From contig NW_024609879.1 of the NCBI RefSeq assembly GCF_016920785.2, forward strand, positions 14,509,145 to 14,573,144: a DNA stretch of 64,000 bases, written 5' to 3'. Positions 1-10,558 of the stretch are shown here, one piece after another; the first letter of the stretch is position 1, and each line of letters opens with the position of its first letter. The notes below the pieces were generated by a model that had not been told where the DNA came from, ran no database searches, and was given only the letters and a program-made list of their open reading frames with translations. The position numbers and the translations under genes were made by a program. The DNA is from Ixodes scapularis (lineage: Eukaryota > Arthropoda > Arachnida > Ixodida > Ixodidae).

Positions 1-2
1 AG

Positions 3-944
3 ATGAACCACGTCTGGATCGTAACCCTTCGGTCATCAGCGGCCACGTACAGGTTAGTCTCGGCCAAAGAGCTCACGGTCAAGGGCAGACGGTGTCTTGT
101 CATTGACCCGAGCAACGCAGAGGTCAGACTCAAGATACACTGGATCCCTTTCCACGTCTCGAATGATGCGGTACGCAAGGCTATGGAACCTTACGGCAAA
201 GTCACAGAAGTCGCACGAGAAACCTGGAAAGCGGAAGGTTTTGAAGGCATTGAGTCAGCGACAAGACTTGTGCGGATCAACCTCAAAGAGGGAACTATTG
301 ACGGTATACCACACCAGTTACGGCTGTTTGGAGCGAACTCCTTGATTGTGGTTCCCGGGCGCGCGCCTTTGTGCTTGCGATGCAAGCACACGGGACATAT
401 ACGTCGTGACTGTCGTGTACCGCTGTGCTCGGAGTGTCACCGCTTCGGTCATGAGTCAGACGATTGTATGAAGACATACGCCACTGCCGTTGGACGCCAA
501 GAAATCGACCCGGTGCATGAACTGTTAATGGATGCTGACGAGGCAGAGAGTACGGCAGCCAGTACTGCCCCTGCAGCTCTCATCACTCCAGGTACAGGTG
601 GGAATGCATGTCCCGCCAAAGAAAAAGAAGTGGCGGCTGGTCAAGAGAAAACCGTTGCTGTACAGAATCTGCCTCTGGCAACTGAAGTGAAAAGTATTCC
701 AGATCCACGGGCATCTGAAACTGAGGAAAAATTCGACCTTGAAGACCAACAAACAAAAGAAGAATCACCAGAAATCGTTGAAGAAATGCCTGACGCAAGT
801 CAGGTAAACAAGAGACCCCTTGAAAACGTAAAAAGCCTGGAGACCGAAGACAAAGACCTTGAAGAGGAGGCCAAGTGGAATTTTGTTACCACCAAGAAAG
901 GACGCTACAATGCAAAGCACCGTAACCGACAGAACTCTCAGTAG
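3..944 (+). CDS. LINE ORF1, gag-like zinc-knuckle protein (5' partial?)
   Basis: The 313-residue reading frame is open from the first codon in the window, so the true start may lie upstream. Residues about 45-75 resemble an RRM-like fold. Two CCHC zinc knuckles follow at about residues 123-137 (CLRCKHTGHIRRDC) and 142-155 (CSECHRFGHESDDC). The rest is an acidic, lysine-rich tail with no recognisable fold. ORF1 proteins of this type bind the element RNA and form the ribonucleoprotein that carries ORF2 to the target; that is family knowledge. It stops at TAG, 156 bases before the first ORF2 ATG. No stop or frameshift is visible inside it. Confidence 0.85.
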   Translation: MNHVWIVTLRSSAATYRLVSAKELTVKGRRCLVIDPSNAEVRLKIHWIPFHVSNDAVRKAMEPYGKVTEVARETWKAEGFEGIESATRLVRINLKEGTIDGIPHQLRLFGANSLIVVPGRAPLCLRCKHTGHIRRDCRVPLCSECHRFGHESDDCMKTYATAVGRQEIDPVHELLMDADEAESTAASTAPAALITPGTGGNACPAKEKEVAAGQEKTVAVQNLPLATEVKSIPDPRASETEEKFDLEDQQTKEESPEIVEEMPDASQVNKRPLENVKSLETEDKDLEEEAKWNFVTTKKGRYNAKHRNRQNSQ

Positions 945-1099
945 CTAACAGTGACGGAAGCCTGGTACGCCTACGAAGGAAACCCGACGACAGACAATTC
1001 GAACTTACGAAAGCATGGTCATAAGGCAAGTAATTCGGAAACGAAAGGAAAATAACCTCTACGGGTAGCTCGCATACATAGTATCCATAACTTTAAGGC

Positions 1100-4000
1100 A
1101 TGTGCGAAATGCAAGAACCTTGTTGTTTTGCATCTCTAAATGTTAGGGGACTGAATTCTAGCCGTAAACAGTACCAGTTGCAACGGTTGCTAGCTCAAGA
1201 AGAACTAGATATTTTAGCAATTCAAGAAACCAAAATGTCTGAAGATGAGCAAGTTGAACGAGCCTTACAACCCTTTCTTTTGAAATACGAAGTGTGTGTC
1301 AGTCATGCCGTAGGTACGTCAGCAGGATGCTTCCTCTTCCTAAAAAAATCCTTAAAGCTTACTAATTTGTCGGTAATTTCTCATGACCAAGGTCGTTTCA
1401 TTGTATGTGATTTCACTATGTCAGATCTGTCCTGGCGAGTTATCTGTATTTATGCTCCAAATAGGACAAGAGAAAGAGAGGTTTGCTTTAACTATCTCCG
1501 TCAGTACTTGGAATGTGACCGCATCGTTGTATTTCTTGGAGATTTCAATTGTGTATGCAACGTTACAGATAGGACGGTGCGTAGAGATACCAATGACAAC
1601 AGCGCGAACCTTTTAAGCAATATGATCGATGAATGCAACATGGTCGACGTAACGGAAATGAGTGGACGGAAGGGACAGCTTCAGTTCACGCATTTCCAAG
1701 CATCCATGCATGCTCGGCTCGATAGGATCTACGTGTCATGCGACCTGATAAGTAATTTTCAAGAGTATAACGTGAAGTCCCTCTTTTTTACTGATCACTG
1801 CTTAGTAACGGCGACATTTGGAAAGAGAGCACGGTCGACGAACAAGTTCAAATGGGAACTCTGGAAGCTAAATGCAAAACTTCTCAAAGATGAAATTTTT
1901 GTTACTCACGTAAACGACTTATTCGAAAAGTAGGCAAAAACAAATAGACAGTGCCTACTGGAAAGGTGGGAGCACTTTAAAGAGGACCTCAAGCAAGTCG
2001 CAATTGAACGGTCAACTACTATAAAGTTAAAAGCGAGAGCCAAAGAACGGCAACTGAATAGGGACTTGCACGTGCTTCACAAGGCAGAATGTGAAAATCC
2101 TGGTACTGGGCTAAAGGACATACAATTCCTGAAGTCAGAGATTGAGCTCTTACATCGGGAGCGTTACGAAGGTGCAGTTGTGCGTTCTCGAACGAACAAA
2201 TTTCTTTTTGGAGAGCAGCCTACAAAACGAGCGTTGGCTTCTGAGAAACAATACGCACTAGCAAAAGATATCTACGAAATCGAGTTTAATAATCAGATTA
2301 CAACTGACATTAGCAGTATTGAAAAAGCCTTCGTTCTATACTACACCGAGCTCTTTGGGAGTAAAGTATTACGACCTAACTCAACAGGCTTATGCGGTTT
2401 GATAGCGAACGTTCCTCAGTTGCAAGATGACATAACGGAATGGCTCGAAGGACCAATCACGCTCGGCGAAATTGAGAAAGCGGTAGAAGAACTGCCCAAT
2501 CACAAAGCGCCAGGGCCAGATGGAATTTCATCGGAATTCTACAAAAAGTTTAAAAATCGTAGTTGCACAGCGCTCCTGGGTGTGCTACGAGAAGCGTACG
2601 CGGTGGGAATGCTGCCGCCATCCTTCCTGAAGACTCACACCATTTTAATTCCCAAATCGGATGACCCCGTAAAACTGCGAAACTTTACTAACTATCGACC
2701 GATCACGTTGTGCAATACTGACTATAAGATATTCACAAAAATACTGACACGACGGCTTCAAAGTGTTATTAGCCAACTAGTTGGTAGCCACCAAACCTGC
2801 GGCATTAAAGGAAGAAGTATACAAACAAATATTCATATCGCAAGAAGCGTGTTGGAATGTTGCTCAGACGAAACAAAACAGGTTGCCATGCTCCAAATAG
2901 ACTTGCAAAAAGCATTTGACCGCGTCAGCCATGAAGTTCTTTCGCAGGTGCTGACACATGTCAAAATAGGTAAAGTTATCTTTGATGGAGTAAAAATGGC
3001 TTATAAGGGATGCACAACGAAACTCATTATAAACCATAATCTTACTACAAGCATCCCAGTTCTGTCTTCGGTCCGACAAGGGTGCCCCCTATCACCACTA
3101 TTGTTTGCCTTATACCTAGAACCCTTCTGCTTGAGCATCGCTAAAAGCGAGAACGTTCGCGGTTATAGCCTAAAGGAGGTTGAGGTAAAAGTCTTAGCTT
3201 ACGCTGATGATATTGCCATTTTTTGCGCTGACAAAAAAAAGTATTACCGAGGCGCTTTCTCTAACCAAGGTGTTTTGCAATGAAACTGGTGCAGCAGTGA
3301 ACTGGGAGAAATGCTCTGGGTTTCGGCATGGCTCATGGGCAACGCGGCCAACCGAATACGAAGGCGTCCGGTGGAGTGATACGCCTTGTAAATATCTCGG
3401 TGTTCCACTCCACCAATATCGTAATAGCACATCGTACTGGTCCGAAGTCACTAATGATTTGAAACGGAGAGTGTCAAAATGGCCGAATCGAGATTTGTCC
3501 ATTTTTGCACGAGCGACTGCATGCAATATTTTTCTTATTGCTAGGATTATGTATGTATTGCAAGTTCTGCATTGTGCCAGGAAGAACGTGCAAAAAATTC
3601 ATAGAATCTGTGCTTTATTTGTTTGGAAGTCCGGATCTGAACTGATGAGGCGAGACAACCTCTTCCGGCGTATTTCCGTTGGTGGGATTGGCTTACCACA
3701 TTTTTATGTTCGACAACTTGTGTCGAGGTTTTTCTTCCTCCGAGATCAGGAACAGCCATTTCTTCGTACAATGATTCAGACAAAATTGGCTTGTCACTTC
3801 CCATCCTTTTTGGTTTCATCCGAGAATTTAAAACCTATGGTTGCCGTAGGTTTTCTAAAAGAGGTCGTCGACTCTTTTAATTTTTTATCTGCACGATTTT
3901 CACGGGAGTACCTTTCCACTGCCAACAGAAAAGACCTTACACGGGCACTCTTGGACATACTTTTTCCAGTACCTATCTATCGCGCCTTGTTCGCAGTTGG

Positions 4001-4499
4001 CCCAGGGCAGGATGTACTATGTCGAGTCAAAAAGATGTATGCAGTAAAAACTTTCTTTTTTAAACTACACACCGGAACACTACCTGTGAAAGTATGGATG
4101 AATCAAAGAGGAATGTTTGTTCCATGGTCGGTTGACTGTTTATTGTGTAAACAACCAGAAAGTGTTGAGCATGTATTCATTGATTGTTGGGACGCCGTAC
4201 TTTTTTGGGACATCTTAAAGAGGACATTGAAAAAAGATCTGATTATCACACCCTATTACACTCGTTTTCTTCCAGTTGACAAACATGAGTTGATCCCTTA
4301 CGACTTATTTGTGCTTCTGGGGCTTTTCAGTATTTGGGAATCCCGCATGGCTGTTAGACACGCGGACATAAACGCCCACACCGTGGATGTATATTTCATT
4401 GAACTTGTCACGCAGATTAAGAGTATTTATGCCCCCGCCGAGGGGACCCCCGAGTGGGCACCTTTACTAGACACTCTCATTCAAATGAAGCAGCTGTAA
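1100..4499 (+). pseudogene. LINE ORF2: endonuclease plus reverse transcriptase, stop and frameshift
   Basis: The N-terminal endonuclease (about 1100-1860) shows NVRGLN, QETK, GDFN and TDH motifs. The RT follows, with NYRPITLCN near 2690, DLQKAFDRVSH near 2900 (motif A Asp present), RQGCPLSPLLF near 3070 and YADD near 3200. A CCHC-like finger (CLLCKQ...VEHVFIDC) sits near 4140-4190. The frame is broken twice. A TAG at 1931-1933 is in frame with coding on both sides. At an A8 run (3233-3240) the frame shifts by one, and YADD-side coding continues in the +3 frame to TAA at 4497-4499. ORF2 would nick the target and prime reverse transcription there. The A8 frameshift may be a real mutation or a sequencing error. 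Confidence 0.88.
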
Positions 4500-7400
4500 T
4501 AACATTGTAATGAAACCTTTCTGAAAGTAATTCTTCCATCGGTCACATATGTGCTATTAGCCCCGAGAGCGAACACAAGCGTCGCTGCGGTCGCCGCGCC
4601 CTGATTGGGTGAGGTGTACCGTGACGTCAGCGCGAGTACCCCGCTCCGCGATCTCGCATCGGGTTGCTTCCCAGCACCGGTTTCCTGGTTTGGCGTTGTG
4701 TGCCGCAAGCTCTTCGACGAGCCGGACTTCGTTTACCCGGTGTACAAGACGTTGAGTTAGGCCGATATTAACGTGCTTCCGTACATTTTATAAGCCTTCT
4801 TGTCCCTTTTACCTTTAAAATTGGGTTACAAATCCCGAAAACTATCGGCGGAGATGAACCTCCCCGTCCGTCCACACGATGCAAGGCAATCTTGAGAGGG
4901 GTCGGTGAAGCGGTTACGCAAGTGTTTCAGACGCTGGAATTCTGTTCCTTGCATGTTCATGATTTAGAACGATATTACATCCCGCTTTCAAGGCATCTGA
5001 AGCGGCCTTTATATCATGGGCCTTTCGGTGGTCGGCAAATTAGCTCGCGACCCCGACTCTGCGCTGCCACTCTGCATGCGCTGGTTTGCAGATGTTTTAA
5101 AGGCCCTGCGTCTGATGATCTTTGAAGTGCTCATGGAACAGGGTTGTTTTACATAAATGTAGCTTCTTCCTGAATCAATTATATAGTTTATACGCGTATG
5201 CAGGCATATTTCTTAGAGGATTCGCAATTGCTGGAAATTAGTTTGTATGGTAGCAGCAAAAACGGCCGAATTTCCCCCAGTTGCCTTTATGATATGTAGT
5301 AAACTGCCCAAAATATGCACAGCAATAGTGCCGTACTTTGGAATGTTTATGCTTTTTCCTGACATTCTTTATTGCAGCCTTTGGTATTCGGAAAATACAC
5401 CGTTTAGTCTGAATTGTCATTTCCATTTAAGAGTCACTGCCGCAGGTCCCCAAAAGCTTCCTCAGCCTCCAAACTCCCTGCAACTGGACTCTCTGACAAC
5501 AGAGGAAAACAGGAGTAAAAGCAAGCATTCGAACGTCTGTCTAGTGGTAGATGCAGCACTGGTAGCAGAAAATCTGGAACCTGTTAAGGGCGACAGTCTG
5601 CGTGAGAAAAGCTTCTGGTAGTTTAGCTTCAGGACAATTCGATTTAAGTAAAATCTCAATTTTAGGGCTTAATGGACTTATAATGAGCTAGACACCATAA
5701 CTTATATTTGTTATATATTGCTTGAGGATTGATATAAACAAGTCCACAGATACCACCCGTGTAGTCCATTGAAATACTATCCGAATCCAGCAAAGGTAAA
5801 GTGCGAGCAATGTATATAATAAATGTTCCTTGTTTGTTTTTTTACTTTGCCCCTGCACTTGGGCTGTCTTACTTGTGATTCTCTCCCCATGGTCGAGACT
5901 GTATTTAGCACGTAGCTCGAGCAGCATGCAGCTTTTCTGCTTCGGCGATATTGTTTAAACACAGAGATAGAAAAAAAAATAGTGTACATAATTTGCCAAT
6001 TCATTCGGACCATCAGCAGCGTTTATTGTGCGAGATGTAAATCTGTAGTGATGCCCCTGCAATTGTGGCCATATCTCTTTATTTTCACATACCAGCTGTG
6101 GTTCATGCGTTGCCTGGCCTGTCAGCCATGCTTAAAATGTTGCTTGAAGTTCCGCCTGTAGCTACAGGCCATACCTCAATAAAGGCACATGTAAAAATTT
6201 ACACTTCCTACGAAAAACACGCAAAAAAAAAAATTAAATAGAAACGAGCGCGCCGACAGCTAGCGTCGTCACAGCCTCCACAGGGCGAGCGGGGCGAGTC
6301 GGGGAAAAATTCTCTCCTCGCCGTGACGTCACCCCGGTTCGCCGTAAGGGGGCGCCAGGCGAACTTCTCGGGTAGAGTGCCTCAATGTTGTTGGCTGCCG
6401 CCGTCCCAGAGTGGAGACAACTCTGTCGTCTGCTAGCGGAGCCGCCATATTGCCGCCTTCTTCGCCAGTCGAGTCTATGTGAAACGGGGCTTATGCAGCC
6501 GTTTATGAGCTCTCTACGCAGTTAGTGAGCATTCTCACCTGTGAAATAGAGCGTGACCACTTCAAGACACGTAACGTCATGTGTTTAGTCAAGTATGCGT
6601 TTGATTTCCTATTTAAAATTACGATTTAGTCCGCATACAACGCAAATGTGCTCGCGAAAGCTCCGTCGGCTGCCGCTGGTATTCTGGTTCAGTTCTTAGA
6701 GATGGTCGTTCTATGCAAGTACATTTGATACCGGCTATGTTCGTTATCATCTGCTGCAATTCCTACCCGTGTTTGGCCTTGCATTGAATGAAAAAAATGA
6801 AAGCGATCAACGAGCGAGGCGCAGATATGAGCATATACGTTCTGCTTTCTATCGCCTCTTATTCGCCGAGATTATTATCTTGATTAGTTCTGGATTAGCA
6901 TTAAGAGCTTCTGAAATAAGAACTCCATAATAAGAGACATTCCATCAGGACCTGTTGAGGTTTTTTGTTTGTTTTTTCATCGGAAGGGACTGAAATGCAG
7001 AAACCGAAACTATGCCAATATCGCTGGAATTCTGAGTATACTTGGACGCGCTGTCCTTCCAAGAGCTATGAAACTGAAATGGGTCATTTGATGCAAGAAA
7101 AACCACTGAACAGGCGGCCGCCGTGCAGAGTTTAGAGGTAATTTGACAAGCAAACATTTCCGTTTTTTCCATGGCTCATTTAGAATTTAAAAGTTCCTCA
7201 CCTGTTGGTGCAGCTGTTCTAAAAAAAAACCTTACAACTTACCTTTTAAAAAAAAAGTTGCTTGCCTATTTTGTGTGCGCTGGTGCCCTGTAGGCAGCAG
7301 CACACACACAGAAGTACACGCACAAATCAAGACAGATTCAAGTTTTCTTTCTATATTCCCCTAAACGGCCGCAGTAGGTATCTATAAATTTTGTTTGCTG

Positions 7401-8364
7401 GCCTGTTTTCTCAAAATACCTTCCGCAGACAGAAATCAGAATATTTTATTTGTTACTATTACAATATTTTTTCTCACCTGTTTCCTTTAAATGCACTGAT
7501 GCCGAAAGAAATCAATAGATGTACGTTTAGTTTACAAATATCTTTAGGTAGTAACATGTCATATTAGATACGTTTAAAGTACTGAGCACTCCCGTCTTCG
7601 TATGGAAGGTAATTCTCAACAGAGTATCAGCAACGTGCACAAGTCTTACGAGGCAAGTTTAAAGTGGAGAGAATGGAGATCGTTATGTGGTGCACTCAGT
7701 ACAGGATTCATTACTTACAACACTTGTTTACTTGACATTTTGAAAGCAAAGATAAGGGCCGTAATTAAAATTTAGAGTATTGTTTAAACATGGGTAAGAT
7801 TTGATGATGAAGACCCGAGACTAAGGAAATGGAAATAAAAAAGGCAGAGAACGAAGAGATCTCAAACACTAGGATTTATTTGACACAGCAGCTAGATATA
7901 TACAAAAAACAGGACTCGCAGATGCCTGTAGAGGAAAACCCAGAAATAAAACACACACTAAATTCAAAAAGAATCAATCACACACAACCAAACACAGATT
8001 CCAGAAAGAAAGTGATAACACACCTAAACGAACCAACTTACCAAAATAAGTAATAGAAAAAATATATAAAAAAATTTCTGGGACTGTACAACAATACCAT
8101 ACAAAAAACGGGACACATAGATGCCTGGATAGGATCCACAGATATAAAATCCACATAAAATTTAAAAAAAAATATATAATCACACGCTTTCCATGCCGCT
8201 CCTCGACCATGACCAGCAGAAGTTATTTGCGGCGCTTCATTGCAGTACCAAGTCGAAGAAGCCTTAATCTGAAATAATTGATCACGACCTGAAATAACAC
8301 CTTCTAGCAATCAACTGCGCGGCAAAGGACCCGGCGATTGCAAGGAAACAAAGTTGGTACTCAC
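4500..8364. other. No recognised gene; AT-rich, with one GC-rich patch
   Basis: I recognise no protein or RNA gene here. 6235-6480 is GC-rich, with a TGACGTCAC palindrome and a sequence reading ATATGGCGGC on the minus strand, resembling promoter or MITE material elsewhere in the window. A short sequence around 6365-6385 recurs inverted near 8678-8700 (GAGTGCCTCAATGTTG), so the interval may be bounded by repeat copies. Two A-rich stretches at about 7906-7960 and 8099-8156 are imperfect direct repeats sharing TACAAAAAAC and AGATGCCTG. If the THAP exon just above is real, this interval is probably its first intron. Confidence 0.4.
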
Positions 8365-8517
8365 GCCGCACGCAGACGACAAACGGCTCGGCTCCCAGTC
8401 GTCGCGGTTTAATTGTACGAGCGCCAGAAGCCTCCGTTTGGCGTTTGTTGGGACGCCGTACACCTTCCACCCATTCTTCGAGTGATTCGAACACTGCGGC
8501 ACGCAGCAACCCGGCAT
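8365..8517 (-). CDS. THAP zinc-finger domain, first coding exon (partial gene)
   Basis: The 51-codon exon starts at an ATG at 8517 and opens MPGCCVPQCSNHSKNGW, the classic start of a THAP (C2CH) DNA-binding domain. It continues through VYGVPTN and RDDWEPSRLSSAC, supplying the first two cysteines and the third. The final histidine would come from exon 2. The frame meets a canonical donor (GTGAGT, minus strand, 8364-8359) just after the third cysteine, where THAP genes are, from memory, often split. Downstream exons would lie at lower coordinates; I could not find them. It could be a host transcription factor or an exapted or P-like transposase head; the promoter-like sequence upstream favours a host gene. 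Confidence 0.6.
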
Positions 8518-8705
8518 TTGCAAAAGAACAAGCCAGTTCAGCGATCCCACGCGTGCATCGGCAGCCGATCGGGGAGGCAAAATGGCGGCGGCGGCCGGGA
8601 GCGAGAGGGGGAAAACAAGAAAAGGCGGCACTTGCCCTCCCAAAGGATGTCCCCACTCTAGCAAGGCGCAGCCGGCAAGCAACATTGAGGCACTCTATTC
8701 TCGGG
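8518..8705 (-). promoter_or_regulatory. Possible GC-rich promoter of the THAP-exon gene
   Basis: Directly upstream of the THAP ATG is a GC-rich block. It contains AAAATGGCGGC on the plus strand (about 8579-8589), close to the YY1/Pho consensus found at many animal promoters. There is no obvious TATA box. The minus frame stays open upstream of the ATG to 8685, so the exact start is a choice: 8517 is preferred because THAP domains begin at the protein N terminus. Confidence 0.3.
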
Positions 8706-9002
8706 GCTAATAGTTGTTAAAGATCACTGTTTGGGACTCTTTTGAAATGACTTTTTGTAAGTGTCAGTGACATGTTCGTTCTGAACTTTACAAGCCAACG
8801 ACGCTGATGTGCATTCTTTATGTACTGATTGGAATGAGTGAAAACTGCGTGTATGTCTACCATGTATCATACCTCACGTGTGTTTCATACTTCACCATTC
8901 ATGTTAGGATGTTGTAAATAGTGTGGCGAATGCTCTTTGTACTTGAACATTTTCAAATATTTCTGCAAACTAAAAATAAACTGCTTAAAGAAAAAAAAAA
9001 AA

Positions 9003-9074
9003 GTCCCAGTAGCTCAGTGGGAAAGACGTCCGCTTTACACGCGGTAGGACCGGGTTCGATCCCGCGTGAAACCC
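9003..9074 (+). tRNA. tRNA-Val(TAC)-like sequence, degenerate (pseudo-tRNA or SINE head)
   Basis: The sequence has a good A box (TAGCTCAGTGG), an anticodon arm CCGC-TTTACAC-GCGG giving anticodon TAC, and a B box (GGTTCGATCC). The acceptor stem pairs poorly, the D stem is weak and the T arm lacks one base, so a functional tRNA is unlikely. It is preceded by an A12 tract and followed by T6 and longer T runs that could terminate Pol III. A retroposed tRNA copy or a short tRNA-derived SINE fits best. Confidence 0.5.
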
Positions 9075-9243
9075 TTTTTTGTTTTTTTTTTTCAAATATT
9101 TTTTGATGTCTACATTTCTTTTTTTTACAATTATTACTGAAGAAACAAAGAAAAAATAAAAATAATAAGAAACAAATGTTGTGGACGACACGTCGCTGAA
9201 TTAAATGGTATGGGATTTCTTTTTTGACACCCGCGAACTCAAT

Positions 9244-9353
9244 GTAATCCGGAGACACGGAAAAATAAAAAAAAACGGACAAAACAACAAGTCTCAAATT
9301 ATTGAGACTTGTTGTTTTGTCCGTTTCTTCATTTTTCCGTGTCTCCGGTTTAC
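9244..9353. repeat. Near-perfect 110-bp hairpin (fold-back repeat)
   Basis: The arms read outward-in from GTAATCCGGAGACACGG to GTCTCAA on the left and mirror on the right, centred near 9298-9301. The inner arm AAACAACAAGTCTCAA / TTGAGACTTGTTGTTT is exact. The arms differ mainly in an A-rich bulge (9261-9274). This looks like a small MITE or fold-back element. No coding content. Confidence 0.8.
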
Positions 9354-10324
9354 GATGGAAGTTCTTCACCAGCTCGCCTGTGCTTTTTACCCTTTCTTCA
9401 GTGTAATCACTTTCCACAAAATGCAAGCAGCATATAAATCAGGTAGCGTCCGCTTTCCGAGGTGCCCGTATATGTTCTACAGGAATTGCAGCCAGCCATT
9501 GGTCCCGATCCCGTTGATCTATCGGAAACTCTGTCGCACAATGCCACTTCTGTTTCGGACGCAGGACATGTGAGCCAGCTCTTCACGCAACATCTTGGGT
9601 GTATTCTTCTCGGAGCCGAACATGGAAATTCACCACGGGCACTCACTACTCATCTCCAACTCCTCAATGTACAAAACGACTCATTTTGGAGTACAGAACA
9701 ACGAGCGGAACATACATAACTGCAAAAGAATCCCACGGCGAACAGTTCCCGTACGCCGTATGTCGTCTGCTACGGGAAGAAGGAAAAAAAAAAAAAAAAA
9801 CACGGTCGGGTGTAGCCACGTCACTTCCGCCACTCACTCTCTTCTCTCCACTTCTCCGACCTCCGTCGGGTTTCGGTTTCGGTTTCGAGCAGTTGCGTCT
9901 TTTGGCTTTATTAAAAAAATACGCTACTCTGTTGCAAAATATTAATTGGGTAGTCCTCCGACACCATAATGAAGCGCCTGGCAAAAAATTAAAAAAAAAA
10001 AAATTTGGGGGGTGTCAGTGAAATACTACTTTCCTTTCCTTAAAAAAAAATAAATAAATACCTATCCTTCCCTCTTAGGAAAAAAGATTGAATGGTCTCT
10101 TTCCCGAAAAACAAACTGACGCCAAACTGTAGGGCAGTTGGGAAGTATGGAAATGCATTGAAATGAAATGACATCTGACAACTCTATGTCAAGACACTGG
10201 AAAATGTGAAATTAAGAAAAGGAAAAGCACGTCGAAAAATTTAAGATTTGGGGAAAGCACTTCACTGAAAAAAAAAAGGCTGCGCTGGGGCAGTAAGCTG
10301 GATAAAGAAAAATTCACTGAATGT
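9354..10324. other. No gene recognised; homopolymer-rich
   Basis: There are several A runs (about 9783-9800, 9988-10002, 10268-10277) and short spurious ORFs only. I see nothing supportable as a gene. Confidence 0.4.
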
Positions 10325-10550
10325 TCACAGATATCTTGAACCCAGTCCAAAAGAGTTAATGAAATAGTCCTTCAGGACGTCTGGCAGCCGCCGACGACAC
10401 TCTTGCGCGGAGGCGTCTGGACCCTGGGGCTCTGGTGGCTCCGGTCTGGGGAACGGCTTGGGCTGCGTTGTGATGGGTACCGAACACACACTCACAGGTG
10501 GCTGCGTCAGCACTGTTGGACTGCCACAGGTGCTGGAGGTTGCACCCTCA
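10325..10550 (-). pseudogene. Retroelement zinc-knuckle protein, C-terminal piece
   Basis: The minus-strand frame here is proline-rich (PFPRPEPPEPQGPDASA) and ends DVLKDYFINSFGLGSRYL followed by a stop. It abuts the hAT-like insertion at 10551. On the far side (13031 onward) a minus-strand alanine/proline-rich frame and zinc knuckles continue. The two were one gene before insertion, split inside coding sequence. The C-terminal family is not one I can name. Confidence 0.55.
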
Positions 10551-10558
10551 GTAGGAGC
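10551..10558. repeat. Target-site duplication, left (GTAGGAGC)
   Basis: Pairs with GTAGGAGA at 13023-13030, 7 of 8 identical; 8 bp fits hAT. A 6-bp reading (TAGGAG) with the terminus shifted by one base is the alternative. Confidence 0.65.

Larger units (their letters stand above)
1..4499 (+). mobile_element. Non-LTR retrotransposon (LINE A), 5' end outside the window
   Basis: An ORF1 with paired CCHC knuckles is followed by an ORF2 with apurinic-type endonuclease, reverse transcriptase and a C-terminal CCHC-like finger. This is the architecture of endonuclease-bearing LINEs. I see no RNase H domain after the RT, so an L1/Tx1-like group fits better than the I or R1 groups; that is inference. 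ORF2 has one in-frame stop and one frameshift, so this copy is not autonomous as assembled. The 5' end lies before base 1. I could not identify a poly(A) tail or target-site duplication after 4499. Confidence 0.9.

Noticed and set aside
9003..9074. Functional tRNA-Val gene
   Set aside because: Acceptor, D and T stems do not pair properly, so it is listed only as tRNA-like.
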